Origin: Streptomyces kanamyceticus
Lineage (GTDB): Bacteria; Actinomycetota; Actinomycetes; Streptomycetales; Streptomycetaceae
Reading direction: 5' to 3'
Length of the DNA stretch: 64,000 bases
Assembly (NCBI RefSeq): GCF_008704495.1
Contig: NZ_CP023699.1
Coordinates: forward strand, 4,340,001 to 4,404,000
Shown: piece by piece, positions 1 to 7,967 of the stretch
Layout of the letters: every line of letters begins with the position of its first letter
Position numbering within the stretch: position 1 is the stretch's first letter
Translations under genes and position numbers: made by a program
Notes under the pieces: generated by a model
Seen by the model: the letters and a program-made list of their open reading frames with translations, nothing else
Database searches by the model: none
What the model was told of the DNA's origin: nothing

Positions 1-279
1 GAGCTCGTCGTCGATCTGCTCGAACTTGTCCGCGGCGTTGGTGAGGTAGTCACCCATGCCGTCGAGACCGTCGATGGTGTCCTTCGCGCCCTTGACGAAC
101 TCGTCGAAGCTCTCGTCGAACGCCTTCGAGGCGCTCTTGGTCACGAAGCCGGACTCGACCAGGTTCGCGATGTACTTCCGCAGACCGTCGAGCTTCTCCT
201 TGAGCTTGTCCTTCTCCTTGACGACATGCTTCGCAGCATCCCGCATGTCCTGATATGTGACATCAAGGTCCTTGGACAT
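1..279 (-). CDS. WXG100/ESAT-6-like protein, C-terminus cut by window edge
   Basis: The minus strand reads from an ATG at 279 through the left edge without a stop, giving 93 residues of an incomplete protein. It begins MSKDLDVTYQDMRDAAKH and is almost entirely charged and helical, with the two-helix pattern of WXG100 proteins. A turn region (VESGFVTKSASKAF) sits where the WxG motif normally lies, and 'GLDGMGDYLTNAA' follows in helix 2, but the Trp is missing. A strong ribosome binding site (GAGGAGGG) lies just upstream. It is divergent from the other WXG100-like gene at 691 and belongs to the T7SS island. It probably forms a small secreted helical hairpin; the partner is unknown. Confidence 0.7.
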   Translation of the reverse strand, partial: MSKDLDVTYQDMRDAAKHVVKEKDKLKEKLDGLRKYIANLVESGFVTKSASKAFDESFDEFVKGAKDTIDGLDGMGDYLTNAADKFEQIDDEL

Positions 280-690
280 TGACCCTCCTCTTCAACTCGC
301 CCCAGGGCCAACCCCCGTGGCTCCCGTTCAGAACGGAAGATGTGATCGTCCGCTCCTGCGGCAGCAGCTTACGGGTGAGGCGGAGGGGAACACACCCCGG
401 TTCAGTTGCAGCTCTGCTATAACCGCGCACCCTCCCGCGTACACGAGGACCCGCATGAGGGCCCACACGAGCCGATAGCAACCGCAACCACGCAATTCGA
501 CGCGGCGGCCCAGGCGGGCCAAAGGCGACGGGGACGGCCACCCGTGCGCTCTTCGCGTCACGACACCGTGACAGTTAAGCGGGATGCGGCAACTTGTCCC
601 GCTATCTTCCCTGGCGGTCCGGCCACCCCACGGTTAACGTCGGCGCACTGGAGACACCCTTCGCACCCTGCCTGTCGCAAGGAGACAACC
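280..690. promoter_or_regulatory. Divergent intergenic region of the left T7SS genes
   Basis: These 411 bp separate two divergent WXG100-like genes and should hold promoters for both. No convincing ORF is present: the readings in this stretch are Arg/Pro-rich shadows. Bases 333-374 match bases 7751-7792, in the same orientation upstream of another minus-strand WXG100-like gene, and are listed separately. The plus-strand gene is preceded by an AAGGAGA ribosome binding site at 679-685. Confidence 0.5.
333..374 (-). promoter_or_regulatory. Conserved upstream element, copy 1
   Basis: A 42-bp block beginning ACGGAAGATGTGATC and ending CTTACGG is about 80% identical, without gaps, to 7751-7792. 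Each copy lies 55-95 bp upstream of a minus-strand WXG100-like start (279 and 7658). Sharing between two non-adjacent operons suggests a common promoter or regulator site; which one is inference. Confidence 0.5.
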
Positions 691-987
691 GTGACCGATC
701 TCGGTGTGGACTACGACTACCTCTACACGATCAAGAACGACCTCGGCACGGTGCGCAGGGAATTCAAGGACTGCACCGGGCACCAGGAGGACCTGCGGGA
801 CGAGTACGGATCGCCCTACGTCTCCGGGGCGATGGGTGATTTCACCACCAACTGGGACGACCACCGCAAAGAGCTCCTCGACAACATCGACAAGGTCGGA
901 AAGCTCGTTGAGCAGGCCATCGAGAACTTCGAGGAGCTCGACAAGGAACTGGCCGAGGCCAGCAAGGGCAAGAAGAAGAACAAGTAA
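691..987 (+). CDS. WXG100-like T7SS-associated protein
   Basis: GTG start with AAGGAGA 6 bp upstream; 98 aa. The protein is helical and acidic and ends in a lysine-rich tail (KGKKKNK). It contains NWDDHRKEL around residues 54-62. The same NW(D/E)xHRxEL signature occurs in the 103-aa protein at 7347-7658, so the two are paralogues sitting at the head of mirrored cassettes. The Trp is likely the equivalent of the WXG motif. It is followed after 12 bp by the large substrate-like protein at 1000, indicating one operon. Likely role: secreted small partner or chaperone-like helper of that protein. Confidence 0.75.
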   Translation: MTDLGVDYDYLYTIKNDLGTVRREFKDCTGHQEDLRDEYGSPYVSGAMGDFTTNWDDHRKELLDNIDKVGKLVEQAIENFEELDKELAEASKGKKKNK

Positions 988-999
988 GGGAGACAGCAC

Positions 1000-2265
1000 G
1001 TGACTGGCCGTCCGGTCGACTGGTCCCCCCTCGCCGAATCAGACCCGACTCCGGGCGACCCGGTCGCCGTGCGCGCGGAGGCGAAGCGGCTCGCGAGCAT
1101 CGCCGAGACACTGTCCCGGCAGGTGAAGAAGCTCCGTCAGCTCGGCGACGACGACAACATCAAGGGCAAGTACGCGAAGAGCCTCAAGGAGGAGTCGGAC
1201 GAACTCGCCGGGCGCTTCGACAAGACCAAGGGCCGGTACGAGAAGGTGTCGGGCCATCTGACCACCTGGGCCGACGAGTTGGAGCACGCCCAGGGCATGG
1301 CCAAGAAGGCGCGCGACAAGGCGCAGGCCGACGAGAAGGACGAGGACGCGGTCAAGGAGGCGAAGAAGGACCTCACCAAGGCCACGTCCCACTTCAACAG
1401 CCACGCCATGACGGCGCGCAGGAACATCCTGGACGCGATCGACGACGCGGTGGAGGACAGCACCTGGGACGACCTGGTCGGCTGGGCCAAGGAACACGCG
1501 GACGGCTTCAAGCTCTTCCTCGACATCCTCAGCTGGGTCGGCACGGCCCTGGCCATCGTCGCGATCTTCGTACCCGGGCTCAATCTCCTGGTCATCGGCA
1601 TCGGCATCGCCGTCGTACTGGGCCGCATGCTGCTCGTCGCCGCGGGCAAGGCCACCTGGATGGACGTCGCCTTCGACGCCTTCGGACTGCTCACCATGGG
1701 CATCGGCCGGGGCGCCATGGCCGGGCTCAAGGTGGCGAGCAAGTCGACTCGCGCCGCTTCCACCGTGCAGCGGGTCACCAAGCTCAAGGGCGGCCTCGCG
1801 GCCACCAAGTCCATGCGCAACCAGCTGGCCAACCGGCTGGCGGGCGCGACCGACGACACGGCCAAGGCCGGTATCCGCGCGGAGATGAACGCCCTGCGCA
1901 AGGGCATCGCGGGACGCGCGGGAAAGGTGGCCGACGAGCTGCCGCCGCCCGGCAAGTGGTCCACGGCCGCGCACCTGGGAGACAGCGAGCTCGCGGCCCT
2001 GCGCAAGGGGATCAGCACGAACAAGAAGCTCTTCGGCGACGGCATCTCGCACGGCACCAAGGCGGGCGGCAACGTGGCCTACGGCGCCGCCATGGGGTCG
2101 GCCTACGCCGGTACCGCCGTCGACTGGGGCGACAAGCTGCTCGGCGACAACGACACCCTGAACGCGGCGAGCGACGGTCTCGACATCCCGCACAAGCCCA
2201 GCTGGGACGCGTACAACGACTTCAAGGGAAGCCACGGCGTGACACAGGCCCAGTCCGCCTGGTGA
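1000..2265 (+). CDS. Putative T7SS-secreted helical protein (421 aa)
   Basis: GTG start with GGGAG upstream. Residues 1-20 carry the DWSPLAESDPTPGDP motif typical of the streptomycete 'putative T7SS-secreted' family. Next comes a long charged coiled-coil region (about 25-165), then a hydrophobic stretch (about 175-245; LDILSWVGTALAIVAIFVPG and following), then a basic and variable C-terminus. The protein at 5977-7347 has the same order of parts and starts DWQPLADHDPVPGDP. The architecture resembles N-terminal targeting parts of polymorphic toxins, but no toxin domain is recognisable at the C-terminus. It could be a structural substrate rather than an effector. Confidence 0.7.
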   Translation: MTGRPVDWSPLAESDPTPGDPVAVRAEAKRLASIAETLSRQVKKLRQLGDDDNIKGKYAKSLKEESDELAGRFDKTKGRYEKVSGHLTTWADELEHAQGMAKKARDKAQADEKDEDAVKEAKKDLTKATSHFNSHAMTARRNILDAIDDAVEDSTWDDLVGWAKEHADGFKLFLDILSWVGTALAIVAIFVPGLNLLVIGIGIAVVLGRMLLVAAGKATWMDVAFDAFGLLTMGIGRGAMAGLKVASKSTRAASTVQRVTKLKGGLAATKSMRNQLANRLAGATDDTAKAGIRAEMNALRKGIAGRAGKVADELPPPGKWSTAAHLGDSELAALRKGISTNKKLFGDGISHGTKAGGNVAYGAAMGSAYAGTAVDWGDKLLGDNDTLNAASDGLDIPHKPSWDAYNDFKGSHGVTQAQSAW

Positions 2266-2320
2266 GCGACCGCGACAACGCGCCGGCAGGCCGCGACAGA
2301 CCGAACCAGGAGCCGTGCGG

Positions 2321-2755
2321 ATGACGGACAACACCACAGCGGGCACCGGCGCGGCCGCCGCCCTGCCCCCCGAGGACAGAAAGGTGATCAGGAACGCGCG
2401 CATCGTCCTCGTGACGCCGCTCGCCTTCCTCATCGTCGCCATCATCGGCGGGGTGCTCATCAACTCCGGCGCGCTCCCGGATTCGCTCAGCGGCGTCTTC
2501 CGGGTGCCGGGGCAGGCGCTGCCGCTCCTCGCCGTCGCCGCCCTGTCCCTCGGCGTGGTCACGCTGCGCCGCCAGGGCCGGTGGCGAGGGGACTTCCTCC
2601 TCTACTTCGCGGGCGGCGGGCTCGCCCAACTCGCCCCGCTTCTCCTCCTCATGCACCACTACCCCGCGGTCCTCATCAGCCCGCTGCTGCCCGGCGCCCT
2701 CACCCTCGCGTACGGAGCGCTCGACCGAAGGAGCCGCCACCATGCCGACGGCTGA
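2321..2755 (+). CDS. Small integral membrane protein
   Basis: The ATG at 2321 lies 8 bp after AGGAG; a GTG at 2315 is too close to that site. The 144-aa protein has four hydrophobic segments (about 28-48, 60-78, 88-105 and 115-135), predicting a four-helix membrane protein with a short acidic N-terminus. It overlaps the next gene by 14 bp, so it is translated with the T7SS cassette. The mirrored minus-strand cassette has no equivalent. The family is not recognised. A role as membrane anchor or immunity-like partner for the 421-aa protein is possible but unsupported by motif. Confidence 0.65.
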   Translation: MTDNTTAGTGAAAALPPEDRKVIRNARIVLVTPLAFLIVAIIGGVLINSGALPDSLSGVFRVPGQALPLLAVAALSLGVVTLRRQGRWRGDFLLYFAGGGLAQLAPLLLLMHHYPAVLISPLLPGALTLAYGALDRRSRHHADG

Positions 2756-3368
2756 CGCCAGGAACGCTTTCGGCTACACCCTCGTGATCCCTCCCGGGTG
2801 GACGAGGATCCCTCTGAAGGAGGGGACCCAGGACGCGGTCAAGAAGATCGTCGACGACGCCGCGGACCGGCTCTCCCCCGACCTGCCCAGGGACAAGGTG
2901 GCCGACGCGCGCCTGGAGCTGTACCGGCGGCTGAACGCCTCGGTGAAGGAGGCACGCCAGCGGGACGGCGTGGACCTCTACCTTCCGGTGGAGCCCATGC
3001 ACGGGCTCCTCATCGCCGCCTCGATCATCGTCACCAAGCCGGAGACGGCGCAGCGGGACGGGGTCACACGGCACGACGTGCTGACCCAGCTGCTCGCCGG
3101 TGCCACGGACTCCGAGCCCGCCGAGGTGGACGGCGCGGCGGCGGTGCGCAAGGCGCGCACGGTGCCGGCCGACCCGGCGAAGGGTGTCGAGGCACCGTCC
3201 CGGCACGTCGACTACGTCGTCCAGGTACCGTCGAACGGAGCCGATTCCGGCTGGCTCGTCGTCAGCTTCAGCACCCTCGGCGACGGCGACCCCGAGGGCG
3301 ACTTCACCGAGATCCTCGTCGAGCTCTTCGACGCCGTCATGACTACGTTCCGCTGGAGGACCGAGTGA
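2742..3368 (+). CDS. T7SS-island protein with 'P-GW' N-terminal motif
   Basis: 208 aa starting inside the preceding gene, with no signal peptide or membrane helix. Near the N-terminus it reads YTLVIPPGWTRIPL; the protein at 4717-5313 reads YTIFVPAGWFQLHL at the same place, and both end in a '(V/L)ELFD(A/T)V.T..W' block. They are therefore paralogues in the two cassettes. The P-GW start and alternating beta pattern recall Mog1/PsbP-like folds such as LpqN-type proteins, but that is only a resemblance. The stop codon overlaps the next GTG (GTGA), so translation is coupled. Function unknown. Confidence 0.65.
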   Translation: MPTADARNAFGYTLVIPPGWTRIPLKEGTQDAVKKIVDDAADRLSPDLPRDKVADARLELYRRLNASVKEARQRDGVDLYLPVEPMHGLLIAASIIVTKPETAQRDGVTRHDVLTQLLAGATDSEPAEVDGAAAVRKARTVPADPAKGVEAPSRHVDYVVQVPSNGADSGWLVVSFSTLGDGDPEGDFTEILVELFDAVMTTFRWRTE

Positions 3369-3970
3369 CCGTCACCTTCTCCCTCGACACGGACAGCGAC
3401 GCCACCGTCTGGCCCGCCATGCCCATCCTCGGGGAGGGACGGGGCGCCGCGCGCGACCGCAAGAAGTGGGCCCGCCGCACCTCGGAGCTGCTGTGGGCCC
3501 TCGTCGACGACGAACCCGTCGACAAGAAGCAGGTCAAGATGCTGGCCTACGAGTTGGACTCCGTGGCGGAACAGCTCCCCCGGACCGTCCCCGTCCACCA
3601 GGTCTTCCTCTACGTCCCCGACCCGCGCCGGGAGTTCCTGACCTTCCTCGTACACGCGGGCCCGAGCGAGGGCGACGTCGACGCGACCCTGGACGAGCTC
3701 GTCCAGAAGAACGAGCCGGGCGCCGCCCAGGACCCCGAGGTCATCGACTTCGACACCACCCACCTGGGCCGCGGCAAACGCTCGATCCGCTACTTCGTCG
3801 CCGCCAAGGCCGAGGCCATGTGCGTCTCGGTGAACTACGCGTGGCGCATCGAGTCCCTGGGCATCGACGTGATCGTACGAACCCTGGGCGAGGACATCGG
3901 GTGGATCACGGCGAACATCGACGAGTTCGACGAGTTCGCGCGGAGCTTGTTCGTGAACGTGGACGCCTGA
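3365..3970 (+). CDS. Unrecognised T7SS-island protein (201 aa)
   Basis: GTG start overlapping the previous stop (GTGA). A soluble, acidic alpha/beta protein with no signal sequence, starting MTVTFSLDTDSDATVW. It occupies the last position of the plus-strand cassette, as the 220-aa protein at 5315-5977 accompanies the other P-GW protein. Similarity between those two is weak and positional: both are about 200 aa, and both have a late Trp-containing strand followed by an acidic helix. It may be a cytosolic chaperone-like partner for the T7SS substrate, analogous in position only to EspG-type proteins. Confidence 0.6.
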   Translation: MTVTFSLDTDSDATVWPAMPILGEGRGAARDRKKWARRTSELLWALVDDEPVDKKQVKMLAYELDSVAEQLPRTVPVHQVFLYVPDPRREFLTFLVHAGPSEGDVDATLDELVQKNEPGAAQDPEVIDFDTTHLGRGKRSIRYFVAAKAEAMCVSVNYAWRIESLGIDVIVRTLGEDIGWITANIDEFDEFARSLFVNVDA

Positions 3971-3992
3971 CGGGCCGCAGCCCGCACCGCGG

Positions 3993-4634
3993 TTACCGGC
4001 ACTCCACGGCCTTCTCCTCGACCCGCACCTTCTGGGCCCGCCAGGGGCCCTCGGAGTTCTTGGCCGGAGTCATCAGCACCTGCCAGGAGTTGTAGTCGCT
4101 AATGCTCGGCTCCGTGCGGTGCACCTTCTCGGTCTTCACTTCCTTGCTGTAGAGCTTGCTGCTGTCGCTGCAGAAGGAGACGACGGCCGACTTCTCGTTC
4201 TCGGCCGGTGAGACCTTGGTCCGGCTGAAGCGCATCTCCCCGCTGATGGAGAAGCCCCTGTCCACGCGCTGCTCGATCTGGTCCTTCGCATAGGCCTGAG
4301 CGGGGCTCCGCGATTCCGAGTAGAACTTGTACGCCGGGTCGTCCACGTCCTGCTTCGTGATCCCATGGCGAATCGCCCGCACGAACTTCCGCGCATTCCC
4401 CATGGCCGCTGCCTGATCGGGGTCGGTCACGTTCACCTTGTCGAAGACGAGGCTGACATCCGACGGAAGTGACATCTCGGGCCGGTCGCTCCCCGCGGCC
4501 TCGCTCTTCCGCACCCGCGGGCTCTCACTCTTCTTCCCACCGTTCTCGTCGCCCCCGCCTCCGCACGCCGTCAGCAAGAGGGCTGCGGCAGCCGCGAGCG
4601 AGACAGCGATCGGGCGGATGCGGCTGCGGTTCAC
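3993..4634 (-). CDS. Secreted lipoprotein of unknown function
   Basis: The GTG at 4634 is chosen because GGGAG lies 7 bp upstream and a typical signal peptide follows at once; a longer reading from 4670 adds an unlikely extension. Residues 1-23 form n- and h-regions ending in the lipobox LLTAC with Cys24, followed by a Gly/Asp-rich linker. The mature part (about 180 aa) is an unrecognised mixed alpha/beta domain; it resembles small NTF2-like lipoproteins in size only. It lies between the two convergent T7SS cassettes and is probably displayed on the outer face of the membrane. Confidence 0.65.
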   Translation of the reverse strand: MNRSRIRPIAVSLAAAAALLLTACGGGGDENGGKKSESPRVRKSEAAGSDRPEMSLPSDVSLVFDKVNVTDPDQAAAMGNARKFVRAIRHGITKQDVDDPAYKFYSESRSPAQAYAKDQIEQRVDRGFSISGEMRFSRTKVSPAENEKSAVVSFCSDSSKLYSKEVKTEKVHRTEPSISDYNSWQVLMTPAKNSEGPWRAQKVRVEEKAVECR

Positions 4635-4716
4635 GTATGACTCCCAAGGGGCGACAGTTCGACGAGCCACCCGAAGGTACTGAAGGGGTCAATGCCTTTG
4701 CCAGGGCCGACTTTGT

Positions 4717-5313
4717 CTACTCCCAGTGCAGCGTCCCGGCCACGGTGTCGAAGAGTTCCACCATCTTCGGCGCCAGGCCCTCCATCGGAGTGGAGAAGGT
4801 GAGAGTCAGCCACTGCCTGCTCGCGGGGACGGGCACGTGGTAGCTCACGGTCGTCGTCGCGAGAGTGTTCCCCATCTGACGCTTGGGATCAGGGGCTTCG
4901 GTCTTCTCCGTCCGTACGGCGTCACCCGCGGCGTCCAGCTTCCGCACGTCGGCCGGGTGCCCCGTGTCCACCAGGCGGCGGGCCAGGTCGTGTGCCGTGC
5001 GGCAACCCGGCCAGCCGTCCGGAAGCAGGCTCACGAGCAGCGACGACGCCAACGGCACGCCCTCGACGGTCAGCAGCGAGATGTACAGCTCGACACCACC
5101 CTCGCGGTGGGCTGCCTTCGCCTGCTTCTGCAGGTCCCTCATCAGCCGTTCCTTGAGTACGGGCGCGTTGTCGATGCCCGCGAACTGCCGGTCGGCAAGG
5201 GCGACGATGCCGCGGTCGCGTTCGTCGGGGTCGAGGTGCAGTTGGAACCAGCCAGCGGGAACGAAGATCGTGTAGTCGGTGGGTGGGGTGTCCCATTCGG
5301 CGGGGAGGGGCAT
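4717..5313 (-). CDS. T7SS-island protein with 'P-GW' motif, paralogue 2
   Basis: 198 aa, ATG start. It reads YTIFVPAGWFQLHL near residue 15 and ends with a block parallel to that of the protein at 2742-3368, with which it shares length and order of motifs (a basic helix around 60-70, then a central VELYISLL strand). Its start lies 1 bp beyond the stop of the upstream 220-aa gene, so it is the last gene of the minus-strand cassette. No signal peptide. Function unknown; cytosolic location inferred. Confidence 0.65.
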   Translation of the reverse strand: MPLPAEWDTPPTDYTIFVPAGWFQLHLDPDERDRGIVALADRQFAGIDNAPVLKERLMRDLQKQAKAAHREGGVELYISLLTVEGVPLASSLLVSLLPDGWPGCRTAHDLARRLVDTGHPADVRKLDAAGDAVRTEKTEAPDPKRQMGNTLATTTVSYHVPVPASRQWLTLTFSTPMEGLAPKMVELFDTVAGTLHWE

Positions 5314-5314
5314 C

Positions 5315-5977
5315 TCATTCCTCGTCGCAGGAGCCGGGGACGGGGACGGGGACGAGGCGCAAGCTGGGCACGAGGCGGTCCACGAGATCGGTCAGCTCGT
5401 CAGTGCGTTCGAAGTTGAGCCATCTTGCTTCGATCAGCAGGATCTCCTCATGGCCGGTGGGCCAGACCCAGTACCGGAGGCACTCACTGAGTTTCTTGCC
5501 CCATCCGAAGCGCCTCTTCTCCATCAGTACCGCCTGCACCCGGACCGCGGGGCCGATCGGCAGTTCGACGTCGTGGATCTGTGGCTCACCCCTCACCTCG
5601 GCGTAGGACCACTTCAGCAACATCTCCCGGTACTCCTCGGGAGAGGGACGGGGGACGCCGTCCTCTCCGTAGGCGAGGACCGACAGGTCCGCCAGGAAGA
5701 TGCCGCCCTCCGTGTACGCGACTGTCGTCAGGAGAGGGCCGGACTCGAAGGCCGTCAAGGCGTGCTTCTCCAGCTCCTGTTGGAGTGACGCCTTGCTGAC
5801 ACCGAGACTCAGCGGATTGAACTGCGCCGCGAGGTCCGCGGCCATCTGCGCGGCCTCCGCGCGAGTTCCCTCGTGCAGTGTCAGGGGAAGCCAACCGCTG
5901 TCGAAGTCGAACTCGACGAGGTAGTCGTCCTCGGGGCCGAGCGAGCTCTCCGCGGACTTCTTCTGCTCTGATTCCAT
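5315..5977 (-). CDS. Unrecognised T7SS-island protein (220 aa)
   Basis: ATG start overlapping the stop of the upstream substrate gene (ATGA), so translation is coupled. The protein begins with a polar tail, then DDYLVEFDFDSGWLPLTLHEGT, which resembles the strand-then-'GW' opening of the P-GW proteins. It ends in an acidic helix and a short VPVPVPGS tail. No signal peptide or helices long enough to span a membrane. It probably works with the adjacent P-GW protein; no named family recognised. Confidence 0.6.
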   Translation of the reverse strand: MESEQKKSAESSLGPEDDYLVEFDFDSGWLPLTLHEGTRAEAAQMAADLAAQFNPLSLGVSKASLQQELEKHALTAFESGPLLTTVAYTEGGIFLADLSVLAYGEDGVPRPSPEEYREMLLKWSYAEVRGEPQIHDVELPIGPAVRVQAVLMEKRRFGWGKKLSECLRYWVWPTGHEEILLIEARWLNFERTDELTDLVDRLVPSLRLVPVPVPGSCDEE

Positions 5978-7347
5978 CAGCTCACCTCGTCAATGAGAAG
6001 GCCACCAGCGGTGATCCCGCTGCCCGCCACGTTCAGTGCCGTCACTCGACTCGACACTTGGTTGACCGCGTATCCGTCGCCCAGCCCCTTGCCCAGATGC
6101 TTGAGCTCCTTGAGGTCCGACGCCACGGAGGCGTCCGACAGGGACATCGACTTGAGCCCTCCCTTGATCACGCTGCCGTTTCCGCGATCTCGGAGCGCCT
6201 GCGCGGCTTCACGGTAGCCACCCTTGAAGCCGTCCTTCCACGTGGAGCTCTTGAAGATCTCGGTGACGGGCTCCGTGATCGACTTCGAGATGTCTCCCCG
6301 CTCGATTCCCTTGACGACTCCCGCATCATGGTTGAGTTTGTGGCGGTTTCGTTTGAGTTGCCGCGGAGTCGCCTTGCCGCCCTTGGCGAGCCGCATACGC
6401 CCCAACAACCCCTTGGCATACCGCCCACTGACCTTGGACATCGCCTTGCCCGCCCCCATCATCAGCAACCCCACCGCCGCCGTGGCGAGCGCCGTCCAGG
6501 ACTCGTCGCCCATGGCGACCTGGATGGCCGTGCACGCGATGTTGACCAGTGTGGCCACCATGGAGATGGCGCCCAGGAGCCCTGCGAGGCCCTGCCCGAT
6601 GATGGGGATCCAGCCGACCGCGAGGGCCGCGATTCCGGCCCACTTGGAGATGAGTTCGGTCCATCCCGCCGCCCACTCCACGAAATCCGCGAAGCCGTCC
6701 CAGAAGCCGTCCTTGAGGGCATCGCCGGAGATGACGTCGTCGATGGCCTCGCGCGCCTTCTTCGCAGCCGCGTCGCGGATGTCCTGCGCCTTCCGCAGCT
6801 TCTCCCGGGCTTCCTCCAGGGCCTTTCCGGCAGCCTCCGCCCGGTCCTCCAACTTCTCCTTGCGCCCCTTGCCGCCCTCCTTGCCCTCACCGCCCTTGCC
6901 GGAGTCACCGGAAAGACCGTCCAGCCCCTTCTGGGCGGCTCCCTTGTCGGCCTCGGCATCCTGGGCGTCCTGCCGGGCGATCTCGGCGATCCGCTGGGCA
7001 CGGTGGAGTTCGGTGGCGTAGTTGCCGGGCCTGGCCGCGGCATTCGACTCGTAGTCGGGTCCGTGGTCCACGATCCGGTCGCCGACCTCGTCGGCCACCG
7101 TCTTGTAGCGCTTGTGCGCGGCCTCCAGGCGGCCCCGGCACTTCTTGGCCTTCTCACGGAACTCCTTGCCCGCGTCGCTGTCCCAGGACTCCACCTCGGA
7201 CGCCGCCTTGAGGTGACGTACCTGTCGCTCGAGCTCGTCAGCCGTCTTGCGGAGCTTGCGGCCCAGCTGCTCCAGGCGATCGGGATCGCCCGGCACCGGG
7301 TCGTGGTCGGCGAGCGGCTGCCAGTCCTTCGTGCGCGCGCCGGCCAT
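5977..7347 (-). CDS. Putative T7SS-secreted helical protein (456 aa), paralogue 2
   Basis: Starts DWQPLADHDPVPGDP after a short basic leader, the same opening as the protein at 1000-2265. A coiled-coil part runs to about residue 200 and includes a Gly/Lys/Glu-rich linker near 150-165. A hydrophobic region spans about 225-310 (IAALAVGWIPIIGQG and following), then a basic region and a short C-terminal domain ending VNQVSSRVTALNVAGSG. It overlaps the WXG100-like gene upstream and the 220-aa gene downstream by 4 bp each (ATGA), forming a tightly coupled operon. No toxin domain recognised. Confidence 0.7.
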   Translation of the reverse strand: MAGARTKDWQPLADHDPVPGDPDRLEQLGRKLRKTADELERQVRHLKAASEVESWDSDAGKEFREKAKKCRGRLEAAHKRYKTVADEVGDRIVDHGPDYESNAAARPGNYATELHRAQRIAEIARQDAQDAEADKGAAQKGLDGLSGDSGKGGEGKEGGKGRKEKLEDRAEAAGKALEEAREKLRKAQDIRDAAAKKAREAIDDVISGDALKDGFWDGFADFVEWAAGWTELISKWAGIAALAVGWIPIIGQGLAGLLGAISMVATLVNIACTAIQVAMGDESWTALATAAVGLLMMGAGKAMSKVSGRYAKGLLGRMRLAKGGKATPRQLKRNRHKLNHDAGVVKGIERGDISKSITEPVTEIFKSSTWKDGFKGGYREAAQALRDRGNGSVIKGGLKSMSLSDASVASDLKELKHLGKGLGDGYAVNQVSSRVTALNVAGSGITAGGLLIDEVS

Positions 7348-7658
7348 CAGGGCTTCTTCCTGTTCTTGTCGGACTCCCGCAGAACCCTTGCCAATTCGCT
7401 GTCGACGCTCTCGTACGTCTTCGCGGCAGCCTTCGCGAGCTCGCCCAATTGCTTGATCTCGTCGCCGAGTTCCTCGCGGTGGCTCTCCCAGTTCCCCACG
7501 AAGTCCCCGAACTGCCAGGAGAGGTCATGCTCACCGAAGTCGTCCTCGTACTGGCCCTTCAGCTTCCCCAGACCGTCGAACGCGTCTTTGATCCTCGCGA
7601 GACCGACCCCCATCTCCCGGATGACCTCCAGGTCGTCGATCCTCGAGTACTCGCCCAT
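7347..7658 (-). CDS. WXG100-like T7SS-associated protein, paralogue 2
   Basis: The ATG at 7658 has GGAGGGGG upstream; longer readings from 7943 run into the divergent promoter and lack a ribosome binding site. The 103-aa protein is helical, with NWESHREEL around residues 55-63 matching NWDDHRKEL of the 98-aa protein at 691, and it also ends in a basic tail (KNRKKP). First gene of the minus-strand cassette, overlapping the large substrate gene by 4 bp. Likely a small secreted partner of that protein. Confidence 0.75.
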   Translation of the reverse strand: MGEYSRIDDLEVIREMGVGLARIKDAFDGLGKLKGQYEDDFGEHDLSWQFGDFVGNWESHREELGDEIKQLGELAKAAAKTYESVDSELARVLRESDKNRKKP

Positions 7659-7967
7659 GGGGGCGCCCCCTCCGTACGTCGTCGTACCCGGCCACGGGCA
7701 GCGAGGACAGGCAGCAGGGACCGCCCCCGTGGCACACCGTGAACGCTCAAACGGATGATGTGATCTCCCGCTCTCGCGCAGGCATCTTACGGATGGTGCA
7801 CAAGGGATCACAGTCCGTTTCCACCACAACGCCGCCGTGAGCAAGTGCGAAGCGGCGCCGGTCGCGGGTCGTGCGACTCCGCTGTGGGCCTGTGTCCAGG
7901 CCGTTGCCCCCGGAAAGGGGGGAGCGGATATCGTCTCAGCCATTGTTCAGTTACGGGGAGGACGATC
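7659..7967. promoter_or_regulatory. Divergent promoter region between the minus cassette and eccC
   Basis: These 309 bp hold no supported gene. They should contain promoters for the minus-strand WXG100-like operon and for eccC. Bases 7751-7792 repeat the 42-bp element found at 333-374. A GGGGAGGA ribosome binding site at 7955-7962 serves eccC. Confidence 0.5.

Noticed and set aside
1039..2562. Long open frame on the minus strand (507 codons) opposite the 421-aa T7SS protein
   Set aside because: It is the antisense of a gene with strong coding features; its sequence is Arg/Gly/Val-rich, with no ribosome binding site or known domain.
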